From Nostoc flagelliforme FACHB-838 (GTDB lineage Bacteria; Cyanobacteriota; Cyanobacteriia; Cyanobacteriales; Nostocaceae): a stretch of DNA of 64,000 nucleotides. The notes below the pieces were generated by a model, which was not told the DNA's origin, did no database searches, and worked only from the letters and a program-made list of their open reading frames with translations. Made by a program: the position numbers and the translations under genes. Positions 42,649-51,925 of this stretch are shown piece after piece. Each line of letters begins with the position of its first letter. Positions within the stretch are counted from its first letter, which is position 1. The stretch is taken from positions 1 to 64,000 of the forward strand of contig NZ_JACJSI010000033.1 in the NCBI RefSeq assembly GCF_014698065.1, read 5' to 3'.

Positions 42649-44490
42649 TTAGCCTTCGTCTAAATTTTCGACTAATAACCAATTACCAAACTGATTCTGA
42701 CGACCCCACAATGTAACTAATTGTTCGTGGGGATAAGCGCGTAATTGCTCGTCGATATGCGATCGCAACGTCACAAGCTGCCAATTTTGCCCTTGATATG
42801 CAGCTGGTGCTGTGACAGTGAATCTGTATTCTTGCTGTTCCAAGCGGTAAAAAATACCTGTGAAACAGTTACTTTCCTGAATGAATGCTTTGTCAAAAGC
42901 AGAGTCAGAGCAATCATTTTCGGATGGGCAGGGGCAATCGCCATTAACTGGATAGGCTTGTGGGTTATCTAAGTAATACAGCTGACAGTGCCGCCAATCC
43001 GAATGATTGGGGGGAAGATTAAACAAAGGAATAATGAGCGCTTTTGAGCGATTATCTTCTAATAAAGCCGTTTGCAGAGTTCTAACAGGTAAATCCCTCG
43101 GCTGGCAGTTTAATTCAACACATATCGCCGCTGCCATCCCTGCTGCTTGACCAATGTTCATAACCACAGGTTGTAATCTGGTGGCTCCATTGGCAATGTG
43201 GGAGACAGAAATATTCTTTTCACAAACCAAGAAACCATCTGTTGTGGCTGGAATTAGACAACTGTAGGGAATTGTAAAAGGAGTTCCAGTCCAACGTCCC
43301 CCCCAACGGATAGATTTTGGTTGCAGTGGGAATTGAATACCAGGATAATGATGGTCATTGGCGTAGTTACCAACTGCGATTGCTTTGCAAACGCCTGCTG
43401 TAGAATGCCCGTTCGCGTAGCGTCTCCTTTGAGAGAAGGGCTGTAGGGCGATCGCATCATTAAATATAGATGCAACTCTACCTCCAGTAATAGGTAAAAT
43501 ATCCTGTTCTCGGACAGTAGTTAGCCCCACTAAGCGGCGGCTTTCCCGGTAATAGGGATGCAGTGCAAAAGCTGTAGGGGTGTGAGGAAATACTTTTTCT
43601 GCTAAACCATAGCGACGACCAAGCTGTTTTTGGATAAAATGAGCAAAATTTTGGCTGTGCCTGCGAGATTCTTGGATGAATTCACCTCTGGATACATCTG
43701 ACTCTATCAACCGCCCTACCCCTTCGCCGTAGTCATTGCCACAGATTGGCCAATTCATCATAAACAGACCACCAGGCAAACGTCCATAATTTAAAAATGT
43801 CTCTGCTCCATAGCCATCCCAAGCACCTGTAAACTGGGATGGATTATAGTTAGAAGCAGCCGGAATTTCTGGTGCAATAGCTTCACCAAAGTCCTGCATA
43901 ATCACTACATAGGTGGGCGCTTGCACAGGATATTTCTGGGTTAAAGAGTTAAAAATCACTGGGGCGCTGGGTTCTCCCCACTCAGATTGCAATTCCCAAC
44001 CCCAGCGGTAAGGTATTTCAGCTAAAGCCAATAAATCTCCCAATTCTGTAGCGTCGAGAATAATTTTGGCTGTAACAGCAAAATTAGCAAAGCGGACACC
44101 AGTAATCAAATCACCTTGACGGAACACTTCTATTGGTACTTGTCCAGAAATCCATTGTAGATTGGATAATTCCTGCACCCAGCCTGCAAAAATCTCTGCC
44201 CCAATGCGGGGATCGTAACTAAAAAAGCTTACCCAGCTATTATCTAATCCTCCAGGCTGTCGTTGTCGCAATTCCTGCAAAAACGCCCCCCACAACCCCG
44301 TTTGAAAGGCTTCTAATTCGTTGCCATCAGGTACAGACACCCCAGCTGAAGTTAGCATCCCCCCCAACCAAGGAAATTCACTCACCAAAATGGTTTTAGC
44401 TCCCCGTCGCGCTGCTTGGATAGCAGCCGCAGTCCCTCCGGTTCCCCCACCGACAACTAAGACATCCGCTGTGTATGTTTGATTAACCAT
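42649..44490 (-). CDS. FAD-dependent oxidoreductase
   Basis: A 613-aa flavoprotein of the FAD_oxidored type. Seen: the N-terminal dinucleotide-binding motif VLVVGGGTGGTAAAIQAARR, the FPWLGGMLTSAG segment, IILDATELGDLLALAE, and a late NIGQAAGMAAAICVELN motif that closes the FAD site. The C-terminal 130 residues are a beta-rich add-on. The substrate is unknown. ATG 44490 (second of two adjacent Met codons) is chosen. A 22-bp direct repeat copy lies in its upstream region. Confidence 0.85.
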   Translation of the reverse strand: MVNQTYTADVLVVGGGTGGTAAAIQAARRGAKTILVSEFPWLGGMLTSAGVSVPDGNELEAFQTGLWGAFLQELRQRQPGGLDNSWVSFFSYDPRIGAEIFAGWVQELSNLQWISGQVPIEVFRQGDLITGVRFANFAVTAKIILDATELGDLLALAEIPYRWGWELQSEWGEPSAPVIFNSLTQKYPVQAPTYVVIMQDFGEAIAPEIPAASNYNPSQFTGAWDGYGAETFLNYGRLPGGLFMMNWPICGNDYGEGVGRLIESDVSRGEFIQESRRHSQNFAHFIQKQLGRRYGLAEKVFPHTPTAFALHPYYRESRRLVGLTTVREQDILPITGGRVASIFNDAIALQPFSQRRRYANGHSTAGVCKAIAVGNYANDHHYPGIQFPLQPKSIRWGGRWTGTPFTIPYSCLIPATTDGFLVCEKNISVSHIANGATRLQPVVMNIGQAAGMAAAICVELNCQPRDLPVRTLQTALLEDNRSKALIIPLFNLPPNHSDWRHCQLYYLDNPQAYPVNGDCPCPSENDCSDSAFDKAFIQESNCFTGIFYRLEQQEYRFTVTAPAAYQGQNWQLVTLRSHIDEQLRAYPHEQLVTLWGRQNQFGNWLLVENLDEG

Positions 44491-44563
44491 CACTTAACCT
44501 CACTGGAGTTCCGAGATATTCTCTCCAGATAGCTTGGCATCAGATAAGATAATTTATTTTATT

Positions 44564-44720
44564 TTTCGGATATTTCGTTTATGTAGTTGACATAGCGCCT
44601 ATGATTAAGTGCCAACATCAAGGTTATCGATACCTTATTTTTATAGAGGGCAAATCATCAGCTTCTTTTACCTCTTTCCCATAGTTTATTCATCTTTGTT
44701 TCGGATATTGCGTTTATGTA
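44564..44720. promoter_or_regulatory. 22-bp direct repeats before toxin-antitoxin operon
   Basis: TTTCGGATATTTCGTTTATG (extended to 22 bp at 44564-44585) recurs with one mismatch at 44699-44720. The downstream copy lies 54 bp before the HTH antitoxin gene, the other near the divergent flavoprotein promoter. Likely binding sites for the encoded HTH protein (autoregulation); inference. Confidence 0.5.
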
Positions 44721-44773
44721 ATGTGAAATATATTATTATGGATACATGATCAAAAGAGTTAAGGTTCACCACA

Positions 44774-45235
44774 ATGGCTATCATATCTGGGCAAAACCTG
44801 CCTTTAGAGTCAGTGATGGCTCAAGAAAAAGAAACCCAATCAATCAAGCAAATAGAACGTCTTCTAAAACTTGAAGGCTCCCACCCGAAACTTGTAGGTA
44901 CAAACGGAGAAGAAATTGTTATACCTGATTCTGTTTACCAGGTGCTGCGTCAAGTTGTCAATGCAATGGCATTAGGTCAGGCTATATCTATAGTTCCTCA
45001 AGAGCAGGAATTGACGACACAACAAGCAGCCGAATTTCTAAATGTATCACGTCCCTATCTAATCAAATTACTAGAGCAAGGTGAAATCCCCTATGTAACT
45101 GTGGGAACACATCGACGTGTTCGTTTTATGGATTTGAGAAGATATAAGGAACAAAGGGATGCTAAACGTCACCAATTTTTACAGCAGCTAGTTGAGATCA
45201 GCGAAGAGGCTGGTTTGTATGAGTATGATGAATAA
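44774..45235 (+). CDS. Excisionase-type HTH antitoxin
   Basis: A 153-aa protein. Its C-terminal half holds an excisionase/MerR-like helix-turn-helix (ELTTQQAAEFLNVSRPYLIK, then IPYVTVGTHRRVRFMDLRRY, about residues 78-125). The N-terminal part (LKLEGSHPKLVGTNGEEIVI, then DSVYQVLRQVVNAMALGQAI) is typical of antitoxins paired with PIN toxins. The partner PIN gene starts 18 bp downstream. It should both neutralise the toxin and repress the operon, perhaps through the 22-bp repeats upstream. Confidence 0.88.
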   Translation: MAIISGQNLPLESVMAQEKETQSIKQIERLLKLEGSHPKLVGTNGEEIVIPDSVYQVLRQVVNAMALGQAISIVPQEQELTTQQAAEFLNVSRPYLIKLLEQGEIPYVTVGTHRRVRFMDLRRYKEQRDAKRHQFLQQLVEISEEAGLYEYDE

Positions 45236-45253
45236 GTACTCAGAAAAATTTCT

Positions 45254-46018
45254 ATGCCCAGTGTGATATTAGATGCCTGTGTTCTTTTTCCAATGTACCT
45301 TCGAGATACTTTGCTGACCACTGCTGAGTTTGGCTTATACATGCCCTATTGGTCGCAGAAAATCTTGAATGAAGCAATGGATAAGCTTGTTCTTAAGGAT
45401 ATAGTATCAGCCGAACTAGCTAAAAAACTACAGGAGGCAATAAAAACAGCTTTTCCTGAAGCAATGGTTGAACAAGTACCTTGGGAAATAGAGGCAGCCA
45501 TGACCAATCATCCCAAAGATCGTCATGTTCTTGCTGCTGCAATGATAGCTAGGGCTGATATTATTGTTACCAATAATATTAAGGACTTTAGTGCTAAAGC
45601 TCTAGCTCCTTTGAATATAAAAGCACAGTCACCTGATAATTTTCTCAGCGATCTATTTGATAAATACCCGGAAGAAATGGTTCAAGTAGTGCAGAGACAG
45701 TCATCAAAGTATAAAAGGAAGCCCCAGACTGCTGATGAACTACTTGAGTTACTAAGTAAACAGATACCTGTATTTACCGCAAAAATTTTGTTGCATGAAT
45801 ACGGCGAGAGTATTTTCAATACTACAAAGAAAGCTTTAAAAATAGTAGGAAGACCATCACCAGAAAGTGGCAAATATTTGGAAGGTGAACGATATCGAGT
45901 ATGGCGAAACAGGGAAATTTTAACAATTACTGCTAAAGATAATAGAGGGAAGATTGTACAAGTTAAAAATCGGAAAATAGAAGGAAAGCTCTCATCACTT
46001 GATGTCAAAGCATTTTAA
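45254..46018 (+). CDS. PIN-domain ribonuclease toxin with C-terminal extension
   Basis: VapC-like endoribonuclease, 254 aa. The PIN fold shows ILDACVLFP (Asp7), Glu40, and HPKDRHVLAAAMIARADIIV (Asp89), followed by TNNIKDF (Asn107, Asp111), giving the usual acidic metal site. The PIN domain ends near residue 150. The last 70 residues (KYLEGERYRVWRNREILTIT, DNRGKIVQVKNRK, and so on) form an extra basic beta-rich segment not normally present in VapC. It could be an RNA- or antitoxin-binding addition. It is translated 18 bp after the antitoxin gene. Confidence 0.85.
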   Translation: MPSVILDACVLFPMYLRDTLLTTAEFGLYMPYWSQKILNEAMDKLVLKDIVSAELAKKLQEAIKTAFPEAMVEQVPWEIEAAMTNHPKDRHVLAAAMIARADIIVTNNIKDFSAKALAPLNIKAQSPDNFLSDLFDKYPEEMVQVVQRQSSKYKRKPQTADELLELLSKQIPVFTAKILLHEYGESIFNTTKKALKIVGRPSPESGKYLEGERYRVWRNREILTITAKDNRGKIVQVKNRKIEGKLSSLDVKAF

Positions 46019-46139
46019 ATATTTGAACAAAGCTTAGAACATGAACTAGAACAAGCTAAAACAGAGAAATCTCAAACTTGATAGCACAACGTTGGCTGCT
46101 AATGTTACATCTAGTATCGTTGAGCGGGAAAAAACCAAC

Positions 46140-47186
46140 GTGAAAGCACAGGTATTTAGAGGCGTTAATCAACTGTCTTACGAAGATATCCCAGTTCCAA
46201 CGCTAGAACCAGATGAAGTGCTGGTACAGGTGCGGGTTGTGGGGTTGTGTCAGTCAGATATTAAAAAAATTCGTTATCCACTTTATGAACCGCCGCGCAT
46301 TTTTGGACATGAAACCGCCGGCACGATCGCAGCACTAGGCAATAATGTCAAAGGTTGGCAAGTTGGACAACGGGTAGCAGTGATGCACCACATCCCTTGT
46401 ATGCATTGCGTCTACTGCCTAAATGATAATTTCTCCATGTGTGATGTCTACAAAAACATCTCCACAACCGCAGGCTTTAACGCCAGTGGTGGCGGTTTTG
46501 CCGATTATGTCAAGGTTCCCGGACATATTGTGGAAAATGGTGGGCTAATTCCCATCCCGGATAATATCAGTTTTGAAGAAGCGAGTTTTGTAGAACCGAC
46601 TAATTGCTGTTTGAAGGCAGTGAAAAAAGCTCAAATTGCCCCAGGACAAACTGTGTTAGTTACTGGTGCGGGGCCAATTGGGTTAATGTTTATCATGTTG
46701 GTGAAATATTTCGGAGCAAAAGCGATCGCTACTGACTTACTGCCCTCTAGAATTGAAAAAGCCTTGAGTGTCGGTGCAGAGGCGGCTTTTGATGCGCGTG
46801 ATGCCGATTTAACAGCAAAAATCCATGCCCTAACTGGTGGATTAGGTGTTGATGTTACTTTGCTGGCTGTTCCTAGTGATAAAGCTTTCTTTCAAGCACT
46901 TGATAGTACCCGCAAAGGTGGCAAAATTTTGTTTTTCGCCGAATTTCCTGATGAGGTGGAAATTCCCATTAACCCTAATATCCTCTACCGTCGGGAAATC
47001 GACTTAATCGGCAGTTATAGCTCATCTTATCGGCTTCAGAATTTATCGGCTGATATTGTATTTAATCAGCGGATTGACGTGCAAGCATTGATTAGCGATC
47101 GCTATCCATTAAAAGATTTATCAGCAGCTGTGGAGCAAGCGATCGCACCCACACCAAATACTTATAAAATCTTAATTTATCCGTAA
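46140..47186 (+). CDS. Zinc-dependent alcohol/polyol dehydrogenase
   Basis: A medium-chain dehydrogenase of the sorbitol/threonine dehydrogenase type, 348 aa from GTG 46140 (MKAQVFRGVNQLSYEDIPVP). An upstream TTG at 46092 is possible but lacks a ribosome site. Seen: catalytic zinc Cys in GLCQSD and His in FGHETAGTI; a structural-zinc Cys cluster PCMHCVYCLNDNFSMC; and the NAD-binding VTGAGPIGLMFIML. The substrate cannot be told from sequence. It stands between the toxin-antitoxin pair and the phosphate transporter. Confidence 0.88.
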   Translation: MKAQVFRGVNQLSYEDIPVPTLEPDEVLVQVRVVGLCQSDIKKIRYPLYEPPRIFGHETAGTIAALGNNVKGWQVGQRVAVMHHIPCMHCVYCLNDNFSMCDVYKNISTTAGFNASGGGFADYVKVPGHIVENGGLIPIPDNISFEEASFVEPTNCCLKAVKKAQIAPGQTVLVTGAGPIGLMFIMLVKYFGAKAIATDLLPSRIEKALSVGAEAAFDARDADLTAKIHALTGGLGVDVTLLAVPSDKAFFQALDSTRKGGKILFFAEFPDEVEIPINPNILYRREIDLIGSYSSSYRLQNLSADIVFNQRIDVQALISDRYPLKDLSAAVEQAIAPTPNTYKILIYP

Positions 47187-47278
47187 AAGGAAGATAAGGG
47201 GGATCTCTTCAATTAAAAATTTTTAATTTTTAATTTTTAATTGTGATCTCCCCCTGCTCCCCCATCAGCCTCAAAAAA

Positions 47279-48580
47279 ATGCTTATTATCCAAGTCGTAG
47301 TCGTTCTACTAGCTTTTTACGTCGCCTGGAATCTCGGAGCAAACGATGTTGCTAATGCGATGGGAACCTCTGTAGGTTCCAAAGCTGTCACTCTCAAACA
47401 AGCGATAATAATTGCTGGGATATTAGAGTTTACGGGTGCTGTGTTGTTTGGACATGAGGTAACGGAAACTCTAGCGACGAAAATTGCTAATCCCGCCTTA
47501 TTCGCAGCTACACCTCAAATATTACTTACTGGGATGGTAACGGTACTAATTTCTTCTGGTGTGTGGTTGCAAATTGCCACATCACGCGGTTTACCTGTAT
47601 CGTCTTCTCATGCGGTTGTTGGTGCGATCGCTGGATTTAGCTGGGTAGCTTTGGGAGTAGGTGCAATTGATTGGTCATCAATTGGCTTCATTACCATTGG
47701 CTGGATTTTAACGCCGTTAATTAGTGGTGCGATCGCTGCTTTATTTTACAGTCAAATCAAGCACTGGATTTTAGATCAACCCAATCAAATAGTGCAGTTA
47801 CAAGAATGGATTCCCTGGTTGAGTACTCTACTACTGGGTGTATTCGGCGTGATTGTATTACCATCGTTGACTCAACCACTAACCAATTTTGTGATTGAGC
47901 AAGTTGGTTTCAACATCCCTGCTTACGACATCCCACTGTTAACCGGTGCTGTAGCAGCAGTTGGACTCACAATAATTAGCTGGCGACAGTTAAAAGAAAC
48001 AGAAGAAGCGTTTCCCAGTCCCCAATCCCCATTACCTCTTATCCCCAGAGAGGCCCCTACCTTCCCCAATTCCATAGAAAGATTATTTGCCCGATTCCAA
48101 CTACTAAGTGCTTGCTTCGTAGCCTTTGCTCATGGTTCTAATGATGTGGGAAATGCGATCGCTCCTTTAGCTGCGATCGTTTACATTAATCGCACTGGTA
48201 GCGTACCTACCGATGGTATCACTATCCCAATATGGATTTTAATTCTTGGTGGTGCTGGTATTGTTGGTGGTTTAGCTGTCTGGGGTAAAAAAGTTATCGC
48301 TACCATTGGCGAAAATATTATTGCCTTGCAACCTAGTAGTGGATTTTGTGCCGAACTTGCTACTGCTACTACCATCCTCATCGCCTCCCGGCTAGGTTTA
48401 CCAGCCTCCACCTCCCACGCTCTCGTCGGTGGTGTAGTGGGTATTGGACTGATGCAAAATTTCAAGTCGATCAAGTTCCAAACACTAAAAGGTATTGCCG
48501 CCGCATGGCTAATTACCATTCCCGTAAGTGCTGCCCTTAGCGCTGCCATCTTTAGCATCGCTCGGATTTTATTTCTCTAA
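47279..48580 (+). CDS. PiT-family inorganic phosphate transporter
   Basis: Low-affinity phosphate/cation symporter of the PiT (Pho-4) family, 433 aa. It has the two duplicated signature blocks, WNLGANDVANAMGTSVGSKA at the N-terminus and AHGSNDVGNAIAPLAA in the second half, and about ten hydrophobic helices. ATG 47279 gives the family start; the frame runs 12 codons further up into C-rich repeat DNA (GATCTCCCCCTGCTCCCCC) and is not used. The central cytoplasmic loop carries a repeat-derived Pro/Ser stretch (residues about 245-264). Confidence 0.92.
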   Translation: MLIIQVVVVLLAFYVAWNLGANDVANAMGTSVGSKAVTLKQAIIIAGILEFTGAVLFGHEVTETLATKIANPALFAATPQILLTGMVTVLISSGVWLQIATSRGLPVSSSHAVVGAIAGFSWVALGVGAIDWSSIGFITIGWILTPLISGAIAALFYSQIKHWILDQPNQIVQLQEWIPWLSTLLLGVFGVIVLPSLTQPLTNFVIEQVGFNIPAYDIPLLTGAVAAVGLTIISWRQLKETEEAFPSPQSPLPLIPREAPTFPNSIERLFARFQLLSACFVAFAHGSNDVGNAIAPLAAIVYINRTGSVPTDGITIPIWILILGGAGIVGGLAVWGKKVIATIGENIIALQPSSGFCAELATATTILIASRLGLPASTSHALVGGVVGIGLMQNFKSIKFQTLKGIAAAWLITIPVSAALSAAIFSIARILFL

Positions 48581-49281
48581 GAATTATTAATACTTTCCTA
48601 ACTTTTTCCTCTACTGCAATTTACTTGTAGTAAAACCTAGACTGCAACAACGCCAAAAAAGAGTGTTTTTGCAGAATTGCTGTTCATTCATTTAGAATGT
48701 TGTGCAGGGGATAACGTAACTTTGAATTTCCATAGAAAGATACTTTAATCTCCATTTAGAGATTTAAACTGTCACACAAGTTACATTACACACAAATTAC
48801 AGCTAGTTTCGCAAGTCAGACAATTTTCTGGCGATGTCTCGCAATAAACTACTTTGCGCCTACGCACACGCATCTACAAGTCTTTGATAATTATTATTGG
48901 CAGCAAAACAATAAATATTTATTTGGAGTGAGATTTATTTAAAAAGTAAAAATCTCATTGGCAAATAATAATTGATGAGAATTAAATTGACAAAAAACAC
49001 TAAAACTCTTAGTCCAAGAGACTTACAGTCGTGGAAATAATTCTAAAATTGAAAATCGAATGGCTAAATAGTTGTCAATGCTGAAGAGAACACAGTGTAG
49101 TAAAGCGTGGGATAAACTTGATGCTTTGCTAACCTGTGTCTAGTATGACAGAATTACGTTGAAATGCCCAAGTGCTGTTAAACTTTTTAATTTATCTGAC
49201 AAAATACAGGAAATTAGGATGACCGCCAATAAAGTGTACAGGAAGCAGCTTTATCGTCAAAGTGTTAGAGGTTAGAAGCTA
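48581..49281. other. Intergenic region
   Basis: About 700 bp without a gene. It contains one interspersed repeat-like stretch (CTTTGCGCCTACGC, about 48852-48865) and AT-rich DNA. It probably includes the promoter of the following DMT fusion gene, but no motif was recognised. Confidence 0.4.
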
Positions 49282-51609
49282 ATGGGGCGATTCGAGAAGC
49301 AACCAGAAAACCCAAGAGTCAGAGGGGAGCTATCTAGAGCAGCAGAAAATGCTCTTTGGGCTGTAGTTGAAGACTTAGAAAATCTTCAGCAGAATGTTCT
49401 TAGAGGATTACAGGAAGACGTAAAGCGGCTTCAGTCAGAAAAAAATCGGTTATCTGATGAAATTCAAAGCTTGGTAGAGGAAAAAGAGCATTTACAACAA
49501 GTGCGCCAAATTACTGAGCAGCAAGCGTTAATTCGTCAACTGGCAGAAGTTCTGGCGAAGCATATATCTTCACAACTGCAATCCTCTCTGGCAAATTTAG
49601 CTAACCAAAGCGTAGAAGGCAAATCTTATGAACAAGCTGCGCTGAAGTCTGCTGAAGTGAGCAGCAATGTAGTAGGTGAAATCAATGAAAAAGTCGAACA
49701 CATGTTTGACAGTCTGGATGATACCGTTACAGTTACTTTTAACTCGCTGCAACAAGAACTGAAGAACTATCAAAGTAATCTTTCCCAACAGTTGTCACGG
49801 ATGTACAGCCAGCAGCAACAAGGGGAAACTATTTTGACAGAGTTTGTTAATCGCCTGCATGGAGAACTAGAAAAAACTATAGAAGAAACTTCACGTAAAG
49901 CAGCAGCAACAGCAGGTACACCTACTGTTTTACAGTTTACGGAGCCAGAAAAAAACAGTTCTTTTGAGACATCCCGGCCACCGCTTGGCGAAGTAGTAAA
50001 AAATTCCCCTGAGCCAATTTCCTCGATCCCCAACAAATTTTCACAAGGGGAAACGACATCAAAACCACCAGTTGTTAGAGAAAATCCCACAAATCCAATT
50101 TCTCTTGCCAGCAATGGCTTGTCCCCAAGGGTAACGCCATCAGAACAGTCGGTTGTTAGAGAAAATACCGCGAACCCAATTTCTCTTGCCAACAATGACT
50201 TGTCCCCAAGGGTAACGCCATCAGAACAGTCGGTTGTTAGAGAAAATACCGCGAACCCAATTTCTCTTGCCAACAATGACTTGTCCCCAAGGGTAACGCC
50301 ATCAGAGCCTTCGGCAGGTGTAGTTCCAGCACCAAAAGAAAATGTTACTGAACCAATTTCTGTCCTCAATCAGAACTTGGCAGAAAACAAAACGACATCA
50401 GAGCCTCTGATTGCGCCTGTGCCACGTCCGAGAATAACACGACCTTCTCAAAAGCTAAATACTACTGAACCAATTTCTGTCCTCCGCAAGAACGGATCGC
50501 AGAACCAAGCTAAATCCTCATCGAACACCGCGCTAGAGCCACAATCGGCAGCAAAACCCCCACAATCGCGATCGCCTAATTCCTCCAACTTCTCGACACT
50601 CCAATTCGGGTTATTGTTAATTGTCTTATCGGCGGTGGTATCGTCGCTTTACAACGTAGCCATCAAAGTAATTTTCCACGAAGGTTCTCAGATTTTTGGA
50701 GTCTTAGAGGTAGAACAGTTGCTACCACCGACTATAGGAAATACCCTGTTAATTTTGACGCTACGGTTTATGGTGGTAGTTCCACTAATGGTACTGTTGT
50801 CCCCCATACTGCATCCCAGATTGTGGCAAGACTTGGAAAACTTGGCCGCATCAGTCCGAGGAAATCCCACACCTACCAATGCCGGTACGAGGCAGATTTT
50901 AGTGTTGTCGATTGTGAGTGGATGCTTTTTGTTTTTGTCTCAGGTGCTAATTTACATTGCGATCGCTCAAGTCAAAACTGGAATGGCGATCGCACTGTTC
51001 TTTATCTATCCAATGGTTACTGCTCTATTGTCGTGGTTTCTGTTTCGCGATCGCCCGACAATATTCCGCATTGCTGCGATCGCGGCGATCTGCTGCGGTG
51101 AATTGTTGGTTTTAGCGGGTTCTCCCAGCATGGGTATAGGTAATACTTCAATGGGAAGCAGCACCGCCATTCTTTCGGGTGTGGCTTTTGCTGCCTACAT
51201 AATTCTGACGCGGGTTTGTGCTAGTAAACTGCATCCCGTGACTTTTACCTTAATTAACTTCGCTACCATGTTGCTGTTGAGCTTTATCTGCTTGATGCTA
51301 CCTTTTTGGAATTTAGTAGTTGACAGCTCAAAGATGCTGGAACTGGTCTTAAGCGCTTTTATTTTAGGTGTGCTAACTCTTGCTGGCTATTTGCTCAACA
51401 ATGTTGGGATCACTAAACTAGGTGCTTCACGATCGGCACTCATTGGTGGTAGCATCCCAGTTTTAACCGTGATTTTTGCTGGGTTAATCATTCAAGAAAA
51501 TTTGGATATCGTGCAAATTCTGGGAGTGTTATTTGTAACTTTTGGCGCGGCTGCTTTCAGCTTTGAAACAATGCGAAATCAGGTTAAACCCTCTAGTCCC
51601 ACGAATTAA
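49282..51609 (+). CDS. DMT/EamA transporter fused to long coiled-coil domain
   Basis: A 775-aa fusion. Residues about 20-215 form a long Glu/Gln-rich coiled coil (EDVKRLQSEKNRLSDEIQSL and following). Residues about 225-430 are a Pro/Ser/Thr/Asn-rich linker with three 27-residue repeats (NPISLANNDLSPRVTPSE). Residues about 440-760 hold ten hydrophobic helices in two EamA halves (KTGMAIALFFIYPMVTALLS; GVAFAAYIILTRVCASKL). EamA proteins usually export metabolites and are about 300 aa, so the cytoplasmic coiled coil is unusual. The gene is the last one before hetR on the same strand, separated by 2.2 kb. Confidence 0.88.
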   Translation: MGRFEKQPENPRVRGELSRAAENALWAVVEDLENLQQNVLRGLQEDVKRLQSEKNRLSDEIQSLVEEKEHLQQVRQITEQQALIRQLAEVLAKHISSQLQSSLANLANQSVEGKSYEQAALKSAEVSSNVVGEINEKVEHMFDSLDDTVTVTFNSLQQELKNYQSNLSQQLSRMYSQQQQGETILTEFVNRLHGELEKTIEETSRKAAATAGTPTVLQFTEPEKNSSFETSRPPLGEVVKNSPEPISSIPNKFSQGETTSKPPVVRENPTNPISLASNGLSPRVTPSEQSVVRENTANPISLANNDLSPRVTPSEQSVVRENTANPISLANNDLSPRVTPSEPSAGVVPAPKENVTEPISVLNQNLAENKTTSEPLIAPVPRPRITRPSQKLNTTEPISVLRKNGSQNQAKSSSNTALEPQSAAKPPQSRSPNSSNFSTLQFGLLLIVLSAVVSSLYNVAIKVIFHEGSQIFGVLEVEQLLPPTIGNTLLILTLRFMVVVPLMVLLSPILHPRLWQDLENLAASVRGNPTPTNAGTRQILVLSIVSGCFLFLSQVLIYIAIAQVKTGMAIALFFIYPMVTALLSWFLFRDRPTIFRIAAIAAICCGELLVLAGSPSMGIGNTSMGSSTAILSGVAFAAYIILTRVCASKLHPVTFTLINFATMLLLSFICLMLPFWNLVVDSSKMLELVLSAFILGVLTLAGYLLNNVGITKLGASRSALIGGSIPVLTVIFAGLIIQENLDIVQILGVLFVTFGAAAFSFETMRNQVKPSSPTN
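50073..50306 (+). repeat. 81-bp in-frame tandem repeat within the DMT fusion gene
   Basis: About three copies of an 81-bp unit starting GTTAGAGAAAAT at 50073, 50154 and 50235. Copies two and three are essentially identical at DNA level; the first has several differences. The unit encodes 27 residues of the disordered linker. Recent expansion of the repeat is likely, so copy number may vary between strains. Confidence 0.9.
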
Positions 51610-51883
51610 ATGGCGAGTTCAATCAGCTTAAGTGTGATGGGATCTAGTTTACTTCCCATCACTCTCAGCATCAATCCTCACATGAATATACCTATTTTTA
51701 AGTTCTCTAAAACTAATGCGAGCGTAGGTATTCTATATATTTAATTAACTACCAAATTTCAGATAAATTCGAGTATTCAGGATTGAAAAACGTTGCATTG
51801 CAACGTCTCTACATAAATCTATTCCAGAACAGCTAGAGATATTAAGTCTCTGGCTAATAGCAAAAGTCCGTTTTCAATTACAT

Positions 51884-51925
51884 GAAGTAGGGGCGCACAG
51901 TAAGCTTACTGTGCGCCCCTACTTC
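51884..51925. repeat. 42-bp perfect palindrome
   Basis: GAAGTAGGGGCGCACAGTAA followed by G at the centre, then its exact complement, 21+21 bp without a loop. The outer part GTAGGGGCG...CGCCCCTAC is shared with the palindrome at 61488-61515. It belongs to a dispersed palindromic repeat family; it may act as terminator of the DMT gene transcript 275 bp upstream. Confidence 0.85.
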
